Below are positions 54,666 through 63,217 of a stretch of DNA of 64,000 nucleotides, piece after piece (positions within the stretch are counted from its first letter, which is position 1; every line of letters starts with the position of its first letter). The DNA is from JAWLHK01 sp041690355 [NCBI: bacterium] (GTDB lineage Bacteria > J088 > JAWLBW01). A program made the position numbers and the translations under genes. The DNA lies in NCBI GenBank assembly GCA_041690355.1, contig JAWLHK010000022.1, forward strand, positions 15,116 through 79,115, written 5' to 3'. The notes beneath the pieces are model-generated. The model saw nothing but the letters and a program-made list of their open reading frames with translations. It was not told the origin of the DNA and did not search any database.

Positions 54666-55474
54666 ACGCCCCCGTGCGCATCGCCGTGAAGGGGGTGCTC
54701 GGCCGCATGGGGCAGCGCATCGCCGCTCTCGCCTGCGAGACTCCGGGGGTCATGCTGGCGGCGGCGGCCGAACGTCCGGATGCCTCGTCGGTGGGCGGCG
54801 ACCTCGGCGAACAGATCGGCATCGGCAAGGGAATTACCATCCGCGGTTCGGTCACCGAGGCGCTGAAGGATGCCGACGTGCTGATCGACTTCACGGTCGC
54901 GCCGTCGACCCTGGCCGACCTGGATGCGTATGCCGCCGCGGGCAAGCCGATCGTCATCGGCACGACCGGCTTCGAGAACGACGAAGTGGCGACCCTGCGC
55001 GCGAAGCTTGCGGGAATCCCCTACGTGCTCGCGCCCAACATGAGCATCGGCGTGAACGTGCTCTTCAACCTCGTGCGCCAGGCCGCCCAGGCGCTCGGCG
55101 AAGACTACGACGTCGAGATCTTCGAGGCGCACCACCGCCACAAGAAGGATTCGCCCAGCGGCACCGCCGTCGGTCTGGCCCAGGCGGCTGCCGAGGCGCT
55201 CGGCCGCTCGTATCCCGAGGATGCCGTCTTCCGCCAGCGCGGCCTGATCGGCGAGCGGTCGAAGCGGGAGATCGGCATGCAGGTCATGCGCGGCGGCGAT
55301 ATCGTGGGCGATCACACGGTCTTCTTCGCGGGCCTCGGCGAGCGCATCGAACTGACCCACCGCGCTTCGTCGCGCGACACCTTCGCGCGCGGCGCCCTGC
55401 GGGCCGCCCACTGGCTGCAGGGAAAAGCGCCGGGAGGCTACGACATGCAGGACGTCCTCGGGTTACGCGCATGA
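54662..55474 (+). CDS. dapB: 4-hydroxy-tetrahydrodipicolinate reductase
   Basis: 270 residues. GVLGRMGQRI, the NAD(P)H site, and EAHHRHKKDSPSGTA are hallmarks; HHRHK carries the catalytic residues. Second DAP step. Both ends overlap neighbours. Confidence 0.95.
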   Translation: MNAPVRIAVKGVLGRMGQRIAALACETPGVMLAAAAERPDASSVGGDLGEQIGIGKGITIRGSVTEALKDADVLIDFTVAPSTLADLDAYAAAGKPIVIGTTGFENDEVATLRAKLAGIPYVLAPNMSIGVNVLFNLVRQAAQALGEDYDVEIFEAHHRHKKDSPSGTAVGLAQAAAEALGRSYPEDAVFRQRGLIGERSKREIGMQVMRGGDIVGDHTVFFAGLGERIELTHRASSRDTFARGALRAAHWLQGKAPGGYDMQDVLGLRA

Positions 55475-56235
55475 GAATCGCGCGCGTCCTTCACGGCGAC
55501 CAGGAGTCGCTCGGCCACCTCGAAGGCGATCGGCTCATCGTGACCCGCGGCGGCGCCGAAGGCCGGCCCGAGGTCGTGCGCGAGATTCCGATGGCCGAGG
55601 CGCGCCTGCTCGCTCCGGTCGTGCCGAGCAAGATCGTGGCCATCGGCCTCAACTACCGCAAGCACGCCGAAGAGATGGGCAAGCCGCTCCCCGAAGAGCC
55701 GCTGATGTTTCTCAAACCGATGACCGCGGTCGTCGGCCCCGACGAGCCGATCCGCTTGACGGCGCAGAGCAGCCGGGTGGATTTCGAGGGGGAACTGGCG
55801 GTGGTCATCGGCCGCCGCTGCCGGAACGCGACGGTCGCGAACGCGATGGAGTTCGTCCTGGGCTACACATGCCTGAACGACGTGACGGCGCGCGATCTGC
55901 AGATCAAGGACGTCCAGTACACGCGCGCCAAAGGGTTCGACACCTTCGCGCCGATGGGCCCCGTCCTGGCCACCGGCCTCGATCCCTCGAATCTGTTCCT
56001 CCGCACGCGCGTCAACGGCGAGGTGCGTCAGGAGGCTTCAACGGCGGACCTGATCTTCAGCGTTCCCCAGCTGATCGCGCACATCTCTTCGGTCATGACC
56101 CTGCTCCCCGGAGACGTCATTTCGACGGGAACTCCGTCGGGAGTTGGTCCCCTTCAGGCGGGTGACGTCGTCGAGATCGAGATCGACGGGATTGGCGTCC
56201 TTCGCAACCCCGTTCTCGGTCCCGAAGCGGCGTGA
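55471..56235 (+). CDS. Fumarylacetoacetate hydrolase-family protein in the dap operon
   Basis: 254 residues. IGLNYRKHAEEMGK, VDFEGELAVVIGR, and KGFDTFAPMGP are the metal-binding and catalytic motifs of the FAH family (C-C bond hydrolases, decarboxylases, dehydratases). It overlaps dapB and dapC, so it is made with them. No classic lysine step needs it; it may clear a side product of oxaloacetate-like chemistry, but that is speculation. Confidence 0.85.
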   Translation: MRIARVLHGDQESLGHLEGDRLIVTRGGAEGRPEVVREIPMAEARLLAPVVPSKIVAIGLNYRKHAEEMGKPLPEEPLMFLKPMTAVVGPDEPIRLTAQSSRVDFEGELAVVIGRRCRNATVANAMEFVLGYTCLNDVTARDLQIKDVQYTRAKGFDTFAPMGPVLATGLDPSNLFLRTRVNGEVRQEASTADLIFSVPQLIAHISSVMTLLPGDVISTGTPSGVGPLQAGDVVEIEIDGIGVLRNPVLGPEAA

Positions 56236-57425
56236 ATCCCGGACTCGAGCATCTTCACCCCTATCCCTTCGAGCGGCTCGCGAAGCTGAAAGAGGGGCTT
56301 CGCCCGCCGGCGGATCTGAAGCACATTGCGCTTTCCATTGGCGAGCCGCAGCATCCGGCCCCGGCCTTCGTGCTCGAGGAGCTCGTGCGTCGGCAGGGGG
56401 CCTACAGCCAGTATCCGGCGACGAAGGGAATTCCGCAATTGCGCGAAGCGATCGCCGACTGGATCGTGCGCCGCTTCAACGTTGCGCGGAATCTGGTGGA
56501 TCCCGAGCGCCACGTGCTGCCGGTGAACGGCACGCGCGAAGCCTTGTTCGCGTTCGCCCAATGTGTGATCGACGGAACGGCCGGGCAGACCGTCGCCATG
56601 CCGAACCCTTTCTACCAGATTTACGAAGGGGCAGCTTGGCTGGCCGGCGCGAAGCCGGTCTATCTGAATTGCCTTCCGCAGAACGGTTATCTTCCGGACT
56701 TTGCCGCCGCTCCCGATCACGTCTGGCGTGACTGCCGGCTGCTCTACCTCTGTTCCCCCGGCAATCCGACGGGCGCCGTGATGAGCCTGGACCAGCTTCG
56801 CGGACTGCTGGAACTCTCGGATCGGTTCGGCTTCATCATCGCCGGCGACGAGTGCTATTCGGAAATCTATCCCGAGGAGGGGAGGACGCCGGTCGGTCTT
56901 CTGGAGGCGTGCGCAGCTCTCGGCCGGGACGACTTCAAGAACTGCGTCGTCTTTCACTCACTGTCGAAGCGCTCGAATCTTCCCGGCCTGCGATCAGGTT
57001 TCGTGGCAGGCGACACGGAACTTCTTGCCCAGTTCCTTCGCTACCGCACCTATCACGGGTGCGCCATGCCGGTGCCCGTGCAGTACGCCAGCATCGCCGC
57101 GTGGAACGATGAAGAGCACGTGCGCGCCAACCGCGACCTCTATCGCGAGAAGTTCGCCGCCGTCCTCCCCATCCTGCGCGAGGCTCTTACGGTCGACGAG
57201 CCGGCCGCCGGATTCTATCTCTGGCCCGAAGTGCCGGGCGACGGCGAGGGGTTCGCGAAGGCCCTCTTCCGCGACTTTCACGTCACCGTGCTCCCGGGCG
57301 CCTATCTGGCCCGCACGGCCGACGGCGTGAACCCCGGCTCGAACCGCGTGCGCATCACCCTGGTCGCGTCCGTCGACGAATGCCGCGAAGCCGCCGAACG
57401 GATCGTGCGGATGATCCGCGGCTGA
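56232..57425 (+). CDS. dapC: Succinyldiaminopimelate transaminase
   Basis: 397 residues, GTG start overlapping FAH. Fold I aminotransferase with LSIGEPQHPAP, GNPTGAVMS, and PLP lysine in FHSLSKRSNLPGL. The opening NPGLEHLHPYPFERL is the DapC-type start seen in proteobacterial N-succinyl-DAP aminotransferases, pointing to the succinylase branch; dapD and dapE are not in the window. Confidence 0.85.
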   Translation: MNPGLEHLHPYPFERLAKLKEGLRPPADLKHIALSIGEPQHPAPAFVLEELVRRQGAYSQYPATKGIPQLREAIADWIVRRFNVARNLVDPERHVLPVNGTREALFAFAQCVIDGTAGQTVAMPNPFYQIYEGAAWLAGAKPVYLNCLPQNGYLPDFAAAPDHVWRDCRLLYLCSPGNPTGAVMSLDQLRGLLELSDRFGFIIAGDECYSEIYPEEGRTPVGLLEACAALGRDDFKNCVVFHSLSKRSNLPGLRSGFVAGDTELLAQFLRYRTYHGCAMPVPVQYASIAAWNDEEHVRANRDLYREKFAAVLPILREALTVDEPAAGFYLWPEVPGDGEGFAKALFRDFHVTVLPGAYLARTADGVNPGSNRVRITLVASVDECREAAERIVRMIRG

Positions 57426-57444
57426 CGCGGCGGCCGCGCCACGG

Positions 57445-58422
57445 TCACAACGTGACCACCACGTTTCCCTTCTTGTGCCCCGCGTCGACATAGCGGTGGG
57501 CGTCGACCATCTGCTCGAAGGGGAAAGTCCGATCGATGACCGGACGGAAAATTCCCTGCTCGGCCAGCTCGGCCAGCAGCCGGAGATCCGCGGCATTGCC
57601 CGAGGCCGGCCCCGCAAGGATCCGATGGCTGCCCATGAGCGGCACCCAGGCCATCGGAAGCATGTCGGGCAGGCCCGCCGCAATCAGGATCAGGCGCCCA
57701 CCTTGGCGCAGCGAACCCTTGCAGCGCGCGTACGTTGCCTTGCCCACGGTGTCGACGATGACGTCCCACGAGTTCGACGATTCGCCGGTCTGCAGGAAAT
57801 CCGTCCGGGTGTAATCGATCACCCGCTCGGCGCCGAGCGACTGCACGAGCGCGACGTTGGCGCCGCTGCACACCCCCGTCACCGCGGCCCCGAAGTGCCG
57901 GGCGAGCTGGACGGTGGCGGTACCGACGCCACCCGAAGCGCCGATGACCAGCACCTTTTCGCCCGGCTGCACGTTCGCCTTGCGCAGGAAATGAAGCGCC
58001 GTCGTTCCGCCGAAAGAGAGGGCGGCCGCCTCCTCGACCCGCAGCGTTTCGGGCTTGCGCACCACAGCTCCGTCGGCGGGAAGGCACACGTATTCCGCGT
58101 AGCACCCCATGGCCGTATCCGCGAAGGCGAAGACCTCGTCGCCGGCCTTGAAGTTCCGCACGTCCTTGCCGACGGCCTCGACGGTGCCGGCCAGCTCGGT
58201 CCCCAGAATCGGCTGCCGCGGCCCGCGGAATCCGAGCGCCAGCCGCATGAGCAGCTTGAATCCCGCCGGGGTGTTCAGGCCGCGCACGCGGCAATCGCCC
58301 GAGGTGACCGTCGTCGCCCGGCCGCGGATCAGGACCTCCCCGTCACGGGGCGCGGGTTTCTCCACCTCGGTCAGGCGGAGGACTTCCGGGGGGCCGTACT
58401 GTTCGCAGACATAGGCGCGCAT
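57445..58422 (-). CDS. Zinc-independent MDR oxidoreductase (quinone-reductase-like)
   Basis: 325 residues. NADPH loop VIGASGGVGTATVQLA, GTELAGTVEAVGKDV and YAEYVCLPADG fit quinone oxidoreductase-like medium-chain dehydrogenases; no Cys cluster for structural zinc is seen. Substrate unknown. Converges on dapC. Confidence 0.85.
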   Translation of the reverse strand: MRAYVCEQYGPPEVLRLTEVEKPAPRDGEVLIRGRATTVTSGDCRVRGLNTPAGFKLLMRLALGFRGPRQPILGTELAGTVEAVGKDVRNFKAGDEVFAFADTAMGCYAEYVCLPADGAVVRKPETLRVEEAAALSFGGTTALHFLRKANVQPGEKVLVIGASGGVGTATVQLARHFGAAVTGVCSGANVALVQSLGAERVIDYTRTDFLQTGESSNSWDVIVDTVGKATYARCKGSLRQGGRLILIAAGLPDMLPMAWVPLMGSHRILAGPASGNAADLRLLAELAEQGIFRPVIDRTFPFEQMVDAHRYVDAGHKKGNVVVTL

Positions 58423-58443
58423 GGGGCTCCGAAGGGGGAGGTG

Positions 58444-60909
58444 TCAAACCCGCACGGACGGCGAGTAGAGGTGCTTCTGGAAACCAACGAACGTGTCGCG
58501 GATTTTCTGCACGTCTCCGAGCACGGCGACAGCGTCGGCGACGCCATGGTACTTGAGTTCGAGCAGATGCGGCAGCTTCTCGACGTCGAGCTCGCCCACC
58601 CCCTCCTCCACGTACTGGTTGAGCACGAAGTCCAGGAATTCGGTCTGCGCTTCGGTGCCGCCGCCGTAGACGGACTCGCGACTGTAAAAGACACGATCGG
58701 CGCGGGTAATCGGCGGCCGTTCGTAGGCAATGTACGCCAGCACGTCGTAGAGGTCACTGTGCTGGGCGTCGATGATCCGGCCGAGCTCTTTCAGCTGCTC
58801 CTGACCGAATCCACGTTCCTCAAGGGCTTCGAGCAGCTTGCGGCGGGTGTCCGGGAGACTCCAGAGCCGGCGGAGCTCGTCCTCGTCGTGGAAGAGCACC
58901 GGAAGTTCGCCGTAGAGCCGTTCGATGAACTGCTGCGCCGAAATCGGCCGGCCTGAGGGATCATAGAACGAGGTCGCGACCATGTGCTGGATTGTGCGCT
59001 CCTTGCCGTCGGCCAGTTTGATGACGACTTTCGGGCGTCTGGTCGCCTCGTCCGGATCGGGATAAACGTCATCCGGGTCCGTGACCACCGGCTCCCCCTC
59101 AGGGTCTTTGGGCGGCCGTGGCCGTGGGGGCTCGGGCGCGAAAGGTTCACCGTCCCACTCGGGATCGCTGAAGTGCTCATAGGCCTTGACGAAGTCGTAA
59201 ATCGTGAAGTAGTCCTTCCCATCGTAGAGACGGGTACCCCGGCCGATGATCTGCTTGAATTCGATCATCGAGTTGACGGGCCGCATGAGCACGATGTTCC
59301 GCACATTGCGGGCGTCGACCCCTGTCGATAGCTTCTGCGACGTGGTGAGGACGGTGGGGATGGTCTTTTCGTTGTCCTGGAAGGTTCGGAGATACCGGTC
59401 GCCAAGCGCGCCATCGTTAGCGGTCACGCGCACGCAGTAATCGGGTTCGGTGCTTTTCTTCATCTGGTTGATGAGATCGCGCACCGCCAGGGCGTGCTCC
59501 TGGGTCGCGCAGAATACGAGCGTCTTCTGGCGCTGATCGATGTCACGCATGAAAACCTCGACCCGCTTGCGTTCGCGCTCTGTGATCTCAATGACGCGAT
59601 TGAAATCCGCTTCGCCATAGCGGCGCCCTTCATCAACCTCACCCTCGACCACCTCGTCGTCGGGCGTGTATTCGTACTCGTCGAGCGTGGTCGCGATCTG
59701 CTTGACCTTGAAGGGGGTCAGGTAGCCGTCGTTGACCCCTTCCTTGAGCGAGTAGATGTAGACCGGCTCGCCGAAATAGGAATAGGTGTCGGCGTTCTGG
59801 ACTCGCCTGGGGGTAGCGGTCAGGCCGAGCTGGACGGCGGGCGCGAAATACTCGAGGATCGCCCGCCAGGTGCTTTCGTCGTTGGCGCCGCCGCGGTGGC
59901 ATTCGTCGACGACGATGAAGTCGAAAAAGTCGGGTGGATAGTCGCCGAAGCTCGGCTTCGGCTCCCCCTCGGCGTCCTGCCCGGTCATGAAGGTCTGAAA
60001 AATCGTGAAAAAGACGCTGCCGTTCTTGGGCACCCGCCCTTTCTTGCGGATGACCTCGGGATCGATACGAACCAGGGCGTCATCGGCAAACGCGCTGAAG
60101 GCGTTGAAGGCCTGGTCGGCGAGAATATTGCGGTCGGCGAGAAAGAGGATGCGTGGCCGGCGCGCAGGCTCCTGATCCGGGCGTAGGCCCTTGCGCCAGT
60201 CGGTCAGGTTCCAGCGGCTGTGGTACAGCTTCCATGCGATCTGGAAAGCGATGGCCGTCTTGCCCGTGCCAGTGGCGAGGGTCAGCAGGATCCGATCCTT
60301 ACCCCGCGCGATGGTCTCGAGCACGTTCGTGATGGCGTTATGCTGGTAGTAGCGCGGTTCCCACTGGCCCCCCTTGTCTTCAAAGGGGATGGCTGCGAAG
60401 CGGTTGCGCCAGACGGATACCTGAGGTCCGGAAGCCTCCCCTGTCGTCCGGCCCCAAAAATTGGTGGGCTGTTCGGTGGAGTCCGAATCAACCGTGCCGC
60501 GGGGCGGGATGTAGGTCTCGGCCCCCTCGTAGATTTCGGCCCAGAGTTCATCGGGGGAGGGGTACCGTTCGACATATCCCTCAACCCCCGTGGCCATGTC
60601 GACGCGGTAGATACCGATGCCGTTGGTCGAGAACGCGAAGCGGGTATGCAGCTTGCCGGCGTAGTTCTTGGCCTGCCCCAGCCCTTCGGTATCCTTCGCA
60701 CCCCGGCGCTTGGCCTCGATGACGGCGAGCTTCTGATTGCGGTAGACCAGAACGTAGTCGGCCTTTTCCTGGCTGGCACGGGCGCCGCGGCCCAGCAGCC
60801 GCCCCGGAGCAACCACCTCGCGGCGTATGCGGCTCCCCTCGACGACGCCCCAGCCCACGACGCGCAGGGCGGGGTCGATCAGTTCGGCACGGGTTTCGGC
60901 TTCGTTCAT
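58444..60909 (-). CDS. hsdR: Type I restriction enzyme, R subunit
   Basis: 821 residues from MNEAETRAEL. N-terminal PD-(D/E)xK nuclease motif with Asp51 and E65-x-K67 in AVIEAKR; then the helicase P-loop LATGTGKTAIAF (212-222) and DECH box at 335-338, helicase domain 2 (VLTTSQKLSTGVDARN, QIIGRGTRL) and a C-terminal domain for the M/S complex. The ATP-driven DNA translocating and cutting subunit. It is separated from hsdS by four other genes. Confidence 0.9.
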   Translation of the reverse strand: MNEAETRAELIDPALRVVGWGVVEGSRIRREVVAPGRLLGRGARASQEKADYVLVYRNQKLAVIEAKRRGAKDTEGLGQAKNYAGKLHTRFAFSTNGIGIYRVDMATGVEGYVERYPSPDELWAEIYEGAETYIPPRGTVDSDSTEQPTNFWGRTTGEASGPQVSVWRNRFAAIPFEDKGGQWEPRYYQHNAITNVLETIARGKDRILLTLATGTGKTAIAFQIAWKLYHSRWNLTDWRKGLRPDQEPARRPRILFLADRNILADQAFNAFSAFADDALVRIDPEVIRKKGRVPKNGSVFFTIFQTFMTGQDAEGEPKPSFGDYPPDFFDFIVVDECHRGGANDESTWRAILEYFAPAVQLGLTATPRRVQNADTYSYFGEPVYIYSLKEGVNDGYLTPFKVKQIATTLDEYEYTPDDEVVEGEVDEGRRYGEADFNRVIEITERERKRVEVFMRDIDQRQKTLVFCATQEHALAVRDLINQMKKSTEPDYCVRVTANDGALGDRYLRTFQDNEKTIPTVLTTSQKLSTGVDARNVRNIVLMRPVNSMIEFKQIIGRGTRLYDGKDYFTIYDFVKAYEHFSDPEWDGEPFAPEPPRPRPPKDPEGEPVVTDPDDVYPDPDEATRRPKVVIKLADGKERTIQHMVATSFYDPSGRPISAQQFIERLYGELPVLFHDEDELRRLWSLPDTRRKLLEALEERGFGQEQLKELGRIIDAQHSDLYDVLAYIAYERPPITRADRVFYSRESVYGGGTEAQTEFLDFVLNQYVEEGVGELDVEKLPHLLELKYHGVADAVAVLGDVQKIRDTFVGFQKHLYSPSVRV

Positions 60910-61051
60910 GGGCAACTCATCGGGTCGGCAGTCCTGTGGACATTGCACAGCCTACCATAGACCCGGATTGGATGCCGCTCATGGAAGGGAAGGCTCGGTA
61001 CGGCGCCTTCAGCGCGCCGGGCCTTTTGAGGGACTGGGACGGGAAATCGAG

Positions 61052-61396
61052 CTAGCGAACGCCCTGCGTGATGGCATTATAGAAGCGTTCGGCGCGTTCT
61101 GCCTCCGCTTCTGTGGGCTTCCAACACTCGTACCGCGTCAGAACGCTATAGTTGTAAAGGCTCTGGAAAGGCCTCATGACCCCGTCGCCGTAGAAGCGCT
61201 TGATTAGCTGGCGCCTGTTCTCATGGCCCTTGGGGTGCTCGTTTCGTTTTGCGAGCGCATCCTCAACGTGGTGAACGGCCGCGTAGAACAGCGCCGTGAT
61301 CTTCCAGTCCCGGTGCTGGTCATCCTGAAGCGCGGCGAGCCGGGAGACGGCGATATTCCGATCCCGTTGGTCGTGGTGTTGTTCCGACGACGGCAT
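61052..61396 (-). CDS. HEPN-like small protein
   Basis: 114 residues. ITALFYAAVHHVEDALA, then HPKGHENRRQLI, then SLYNYSVLTRYECW follow the layout of a widespread small HEPN-like family (helical; often in toxin or defence contexts). The catalytic Rx4-6H of RNase HEPNs is not convincing. The stop of the upstream gene overlaps its start (TAATG), so it is last of a coupled trio before hsdR. Confidence 0.6.
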   Translation of the reverse strand: MPSSEQHHDQRDRNIAVSRLAALQDDQHRDWKITALFYAAVHHVEDALAKRNEHPKGHENRRQLIKRFYGDGVMRPFQSLYNYSVLTRYECWKPTEAEAERAERFYNAITQGVR

Positions 61397-61857
61397 TATC
61401 GCGGCCAGATACGATTATTGCCTGCGAGTTGCGCGTCGCCGGCGACGGATTCGGGGAGATAGAGAAAATCAAAGACACCGGGATGCCTGTCTTCGACGCC
61501 AAGCTGAACGCCGACGAGGCGATCTTCGACTTCGTCACCCAGTTCCTTCAGGACCGTCCAGACGCGAACCTGGCCGCTGTCCTCGAAGACATAAACGCCT
61601 TGAACTTGACGCAGAATACCGGCGGCATCCAGTTCGCGAACAAACTCGCTTAGCGCCTGGCTGATCTCCTGGTTGCGGAGGTCGGCATAGACTTCACGAA
61701 CCAAACGGCGTTCCATTTCATCGATGTAAAGTCTGGAAATGGTCTGGCGGGGCGACTCGTATCCACACGGGGCCATGACATCCTCGATGTCCCACCGGCG
61801 TACGTCGGTGTCGGGGGATGCGACCACGAAACCGTATTTGGGCGCTGCTACCGTCAT
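61396..61857 (-). CDS. Hypothetical partner of the HEPN-like protein
   Basis: 153 residues, not recognised. N-terminal winged-helix-like region, then SEFVRELDAAGILRQVQG and GQVRVWTVLKELGDEVEDR, ending PGVFDFLYLPESV. Overlaps genes on both sides by 1-4 bases. The strand and helix pattern could suit a minimal nucleotidyltransferase or binding partner, but no active-site motif is clear. Confidence 0.55.
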   Translation of the reverse strand: MTVAAPKYGFVVASPDTDVRRWDIEDVMAPCGYESPRQTISRLYIDEMERRLVREVYADLRNQEISQALSEFVRELDAAGILRQVQGVYVFEDSGQVRVWTVLKELGDEVEDRLVGVQLGVEDRHPGVFDFLYLPESVAGDAQLAGNNRIWPR

Positions 61858-62213
61858 ACTGACCCTTCTGTCCGATTCTGGCCCGCTTCCAGAATATCAA
61901 TCTTTTCGCGAAGCCATCCGACCAGGCGCTTTGCATTGTCGAGGTCCAGAAACAGACCGACTTCGAGAGTTCTGGCCACCCCTTCTTTGCCGTCGCGGGC
62001 CAGCTCTTTTCCCACTTGCCCATCGGCATCAATCTCATGGGTAACACACTGGGGGACGGGGCTGCGCTCCGAGAAAACGCTCACGTGAATGCCCTTGCCA
62101 TTGGGCCGGACACTGCCGATGACGCCGTCGACCTGGACGTCACGGTATGTATTGGATTTGATGTAGTGAAACGTGAGCTGGGTCGGGAATCTGCCGTCAC
62201 GGCTCTCACTCAT
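61854..62213 (-). CDS. Hypothetical protein, first gene of HEPN cassette
   Basis: 119 residues from MSESRDGRFPTQLTF, chosen because GAGGG precedes that ATG. Contains YRDVQVDGVIGSVRPNGKG and ends DLDNAKRLVGWLREKIDIL, an arrangement faintly like DUF3467-type proteins (a beta part with a final helix). Overlaps the next gene by four bases. Confidence 0.5.
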   Translation of the reverse strand: MSESRDGRFPTQLTFHYIKSNTYRDVQVDGVIGSVRPNGKGIHVSVFSERSPVPQCVTHEIDADGQVGKELARDGKEGVARTLEVGLFLDLDNAKRLVGWLREKIDILEAGQNRTEGSV

Positions 62214-62366
62214 GATGTTCCCTCTACCCTTATGATATTCGGTGCTGACGGCGTGCGTCAAAGGGGCACGCTGAGCACTTGACGTTACCACAGCGATCAG
62301 CGGGCTGCAACGCGGCCGGCAGCCGAATCCACCCGCTTCCCGGCCGCCATGAGATTCGATTGCCGG

Positions 62367-63080
62367 TCACGGCACGACGTGGCTGTCAGAGGCCCGCGCC
62401 AACACCTCGCCGCCTTGGCTGCTCGTCACTTCGAACGCTGCGTCGATCCGCAGGCCGCTTTCGTAGACGCCGCTGTCGTAGTGGAAGCTATCGTTTGCGA
62501 GCCTTTCACCGGGCAACAGGATATCGGGGCCCGAACTCATCCTCGCCCGCCCGTTCAGGGCAACTTCACTGCGGTAGGCGAGCGCCACGGTTGACTCGCT
62601 GACGATGAACCGCGTGAGGCACGTCCCCCGCGGGACGTCAGGCATCTCATCGCCGCACGTTCTTGCATCGACCGCGGCCGTGACCGACACTGAAATCTCG
62701 GCCGGGGCCTGCAGGGGCGCGTAGCATTGCCCTTCGCTGATACGCGGCCGGGATGCCGCCGGCACCCAGCAGAGCGTGCCGTCGTCGCGGGGCACCTCGA
62801 CGAGCACGTGGTCGATTCGCTGGTCGGCGTATTGCTCATGGTCGGCGCAGGCCCAGCCCAGGTGGCGATAGTTCGTGCCGCCCACCTGGTACGCCGTGTC
62901 AAAGTCGGCATTCGTCCCCGTAACGCAGTTCCGCCAGTCGAGCCGCAATTCGGCCGTGCTCCCCGGCGTCCACAGTGTGCGCGGGTCATCGTCGGATGCG
63001 CCGCAGGAGGCGAGGAGCCCAAACAACGCTAGGCTGACGGCGCGGAGCACTGTGGAAATTGAGTGCGGGGTAACAGTCAT
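62367..63080 (-). CDS. Lipoprotein of unknown function
   Basis: 237 residues. Signal peptide with lipobox LLASCG. Four to six further cysteines (VTGTNADF..ACADHEQ, LCWVP, GQCYAP, RTCGDEM, GTCLTR) suggest disulfides outside the cytoplasm. No family recognised. Lies between hsdS, whose terminator precedes it, and the HEPN cassette, so it is probably not part of the restriction system. Confidence 0.6.
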   Translation of the reverse strand: MTVTPHSISTVLRAVSLALFGLLASCGASDDDPRTLWTPGSTAELRLDWRNCVTGTNADFDTAYQVGGTNYRHLGWACADHEQYADQRIDHVLVEVPRDDGTLCWVPAASRPRISEGQCYAPLQAPAEISVSVTAAVDARTCGDEMPDVPRGTCLTRFIVSESTVALAYRSEVALNGRARMSSGPDILLPGERLANDSFHYDSGVYESGLRIDAAFEVTSSQGGEVLARASDSHVVP

Positions 63081-63193
63081 GGCATCACCTCCTGGACAGG
63101 AAGTGGCAGCATACCCGGCGGCGTGGACAAGAGCTGTCCAGCGGCAGCAGACACGGGGGGCCGATGGGGACGACGTGCGCCGGTGGACATGTG

Positions 63194-63217
63194 AAAAAGC
63201 AGGCTAGGCCCCTGCTT
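63194..63217 (-). terminator. Terminator of hsdS
   Basis: Minus strand AAGCAGG-GGCCTAG-CCTGCTT followed by a T-run; the loop contains the hsdS stop codon. Confidence 0.7.
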
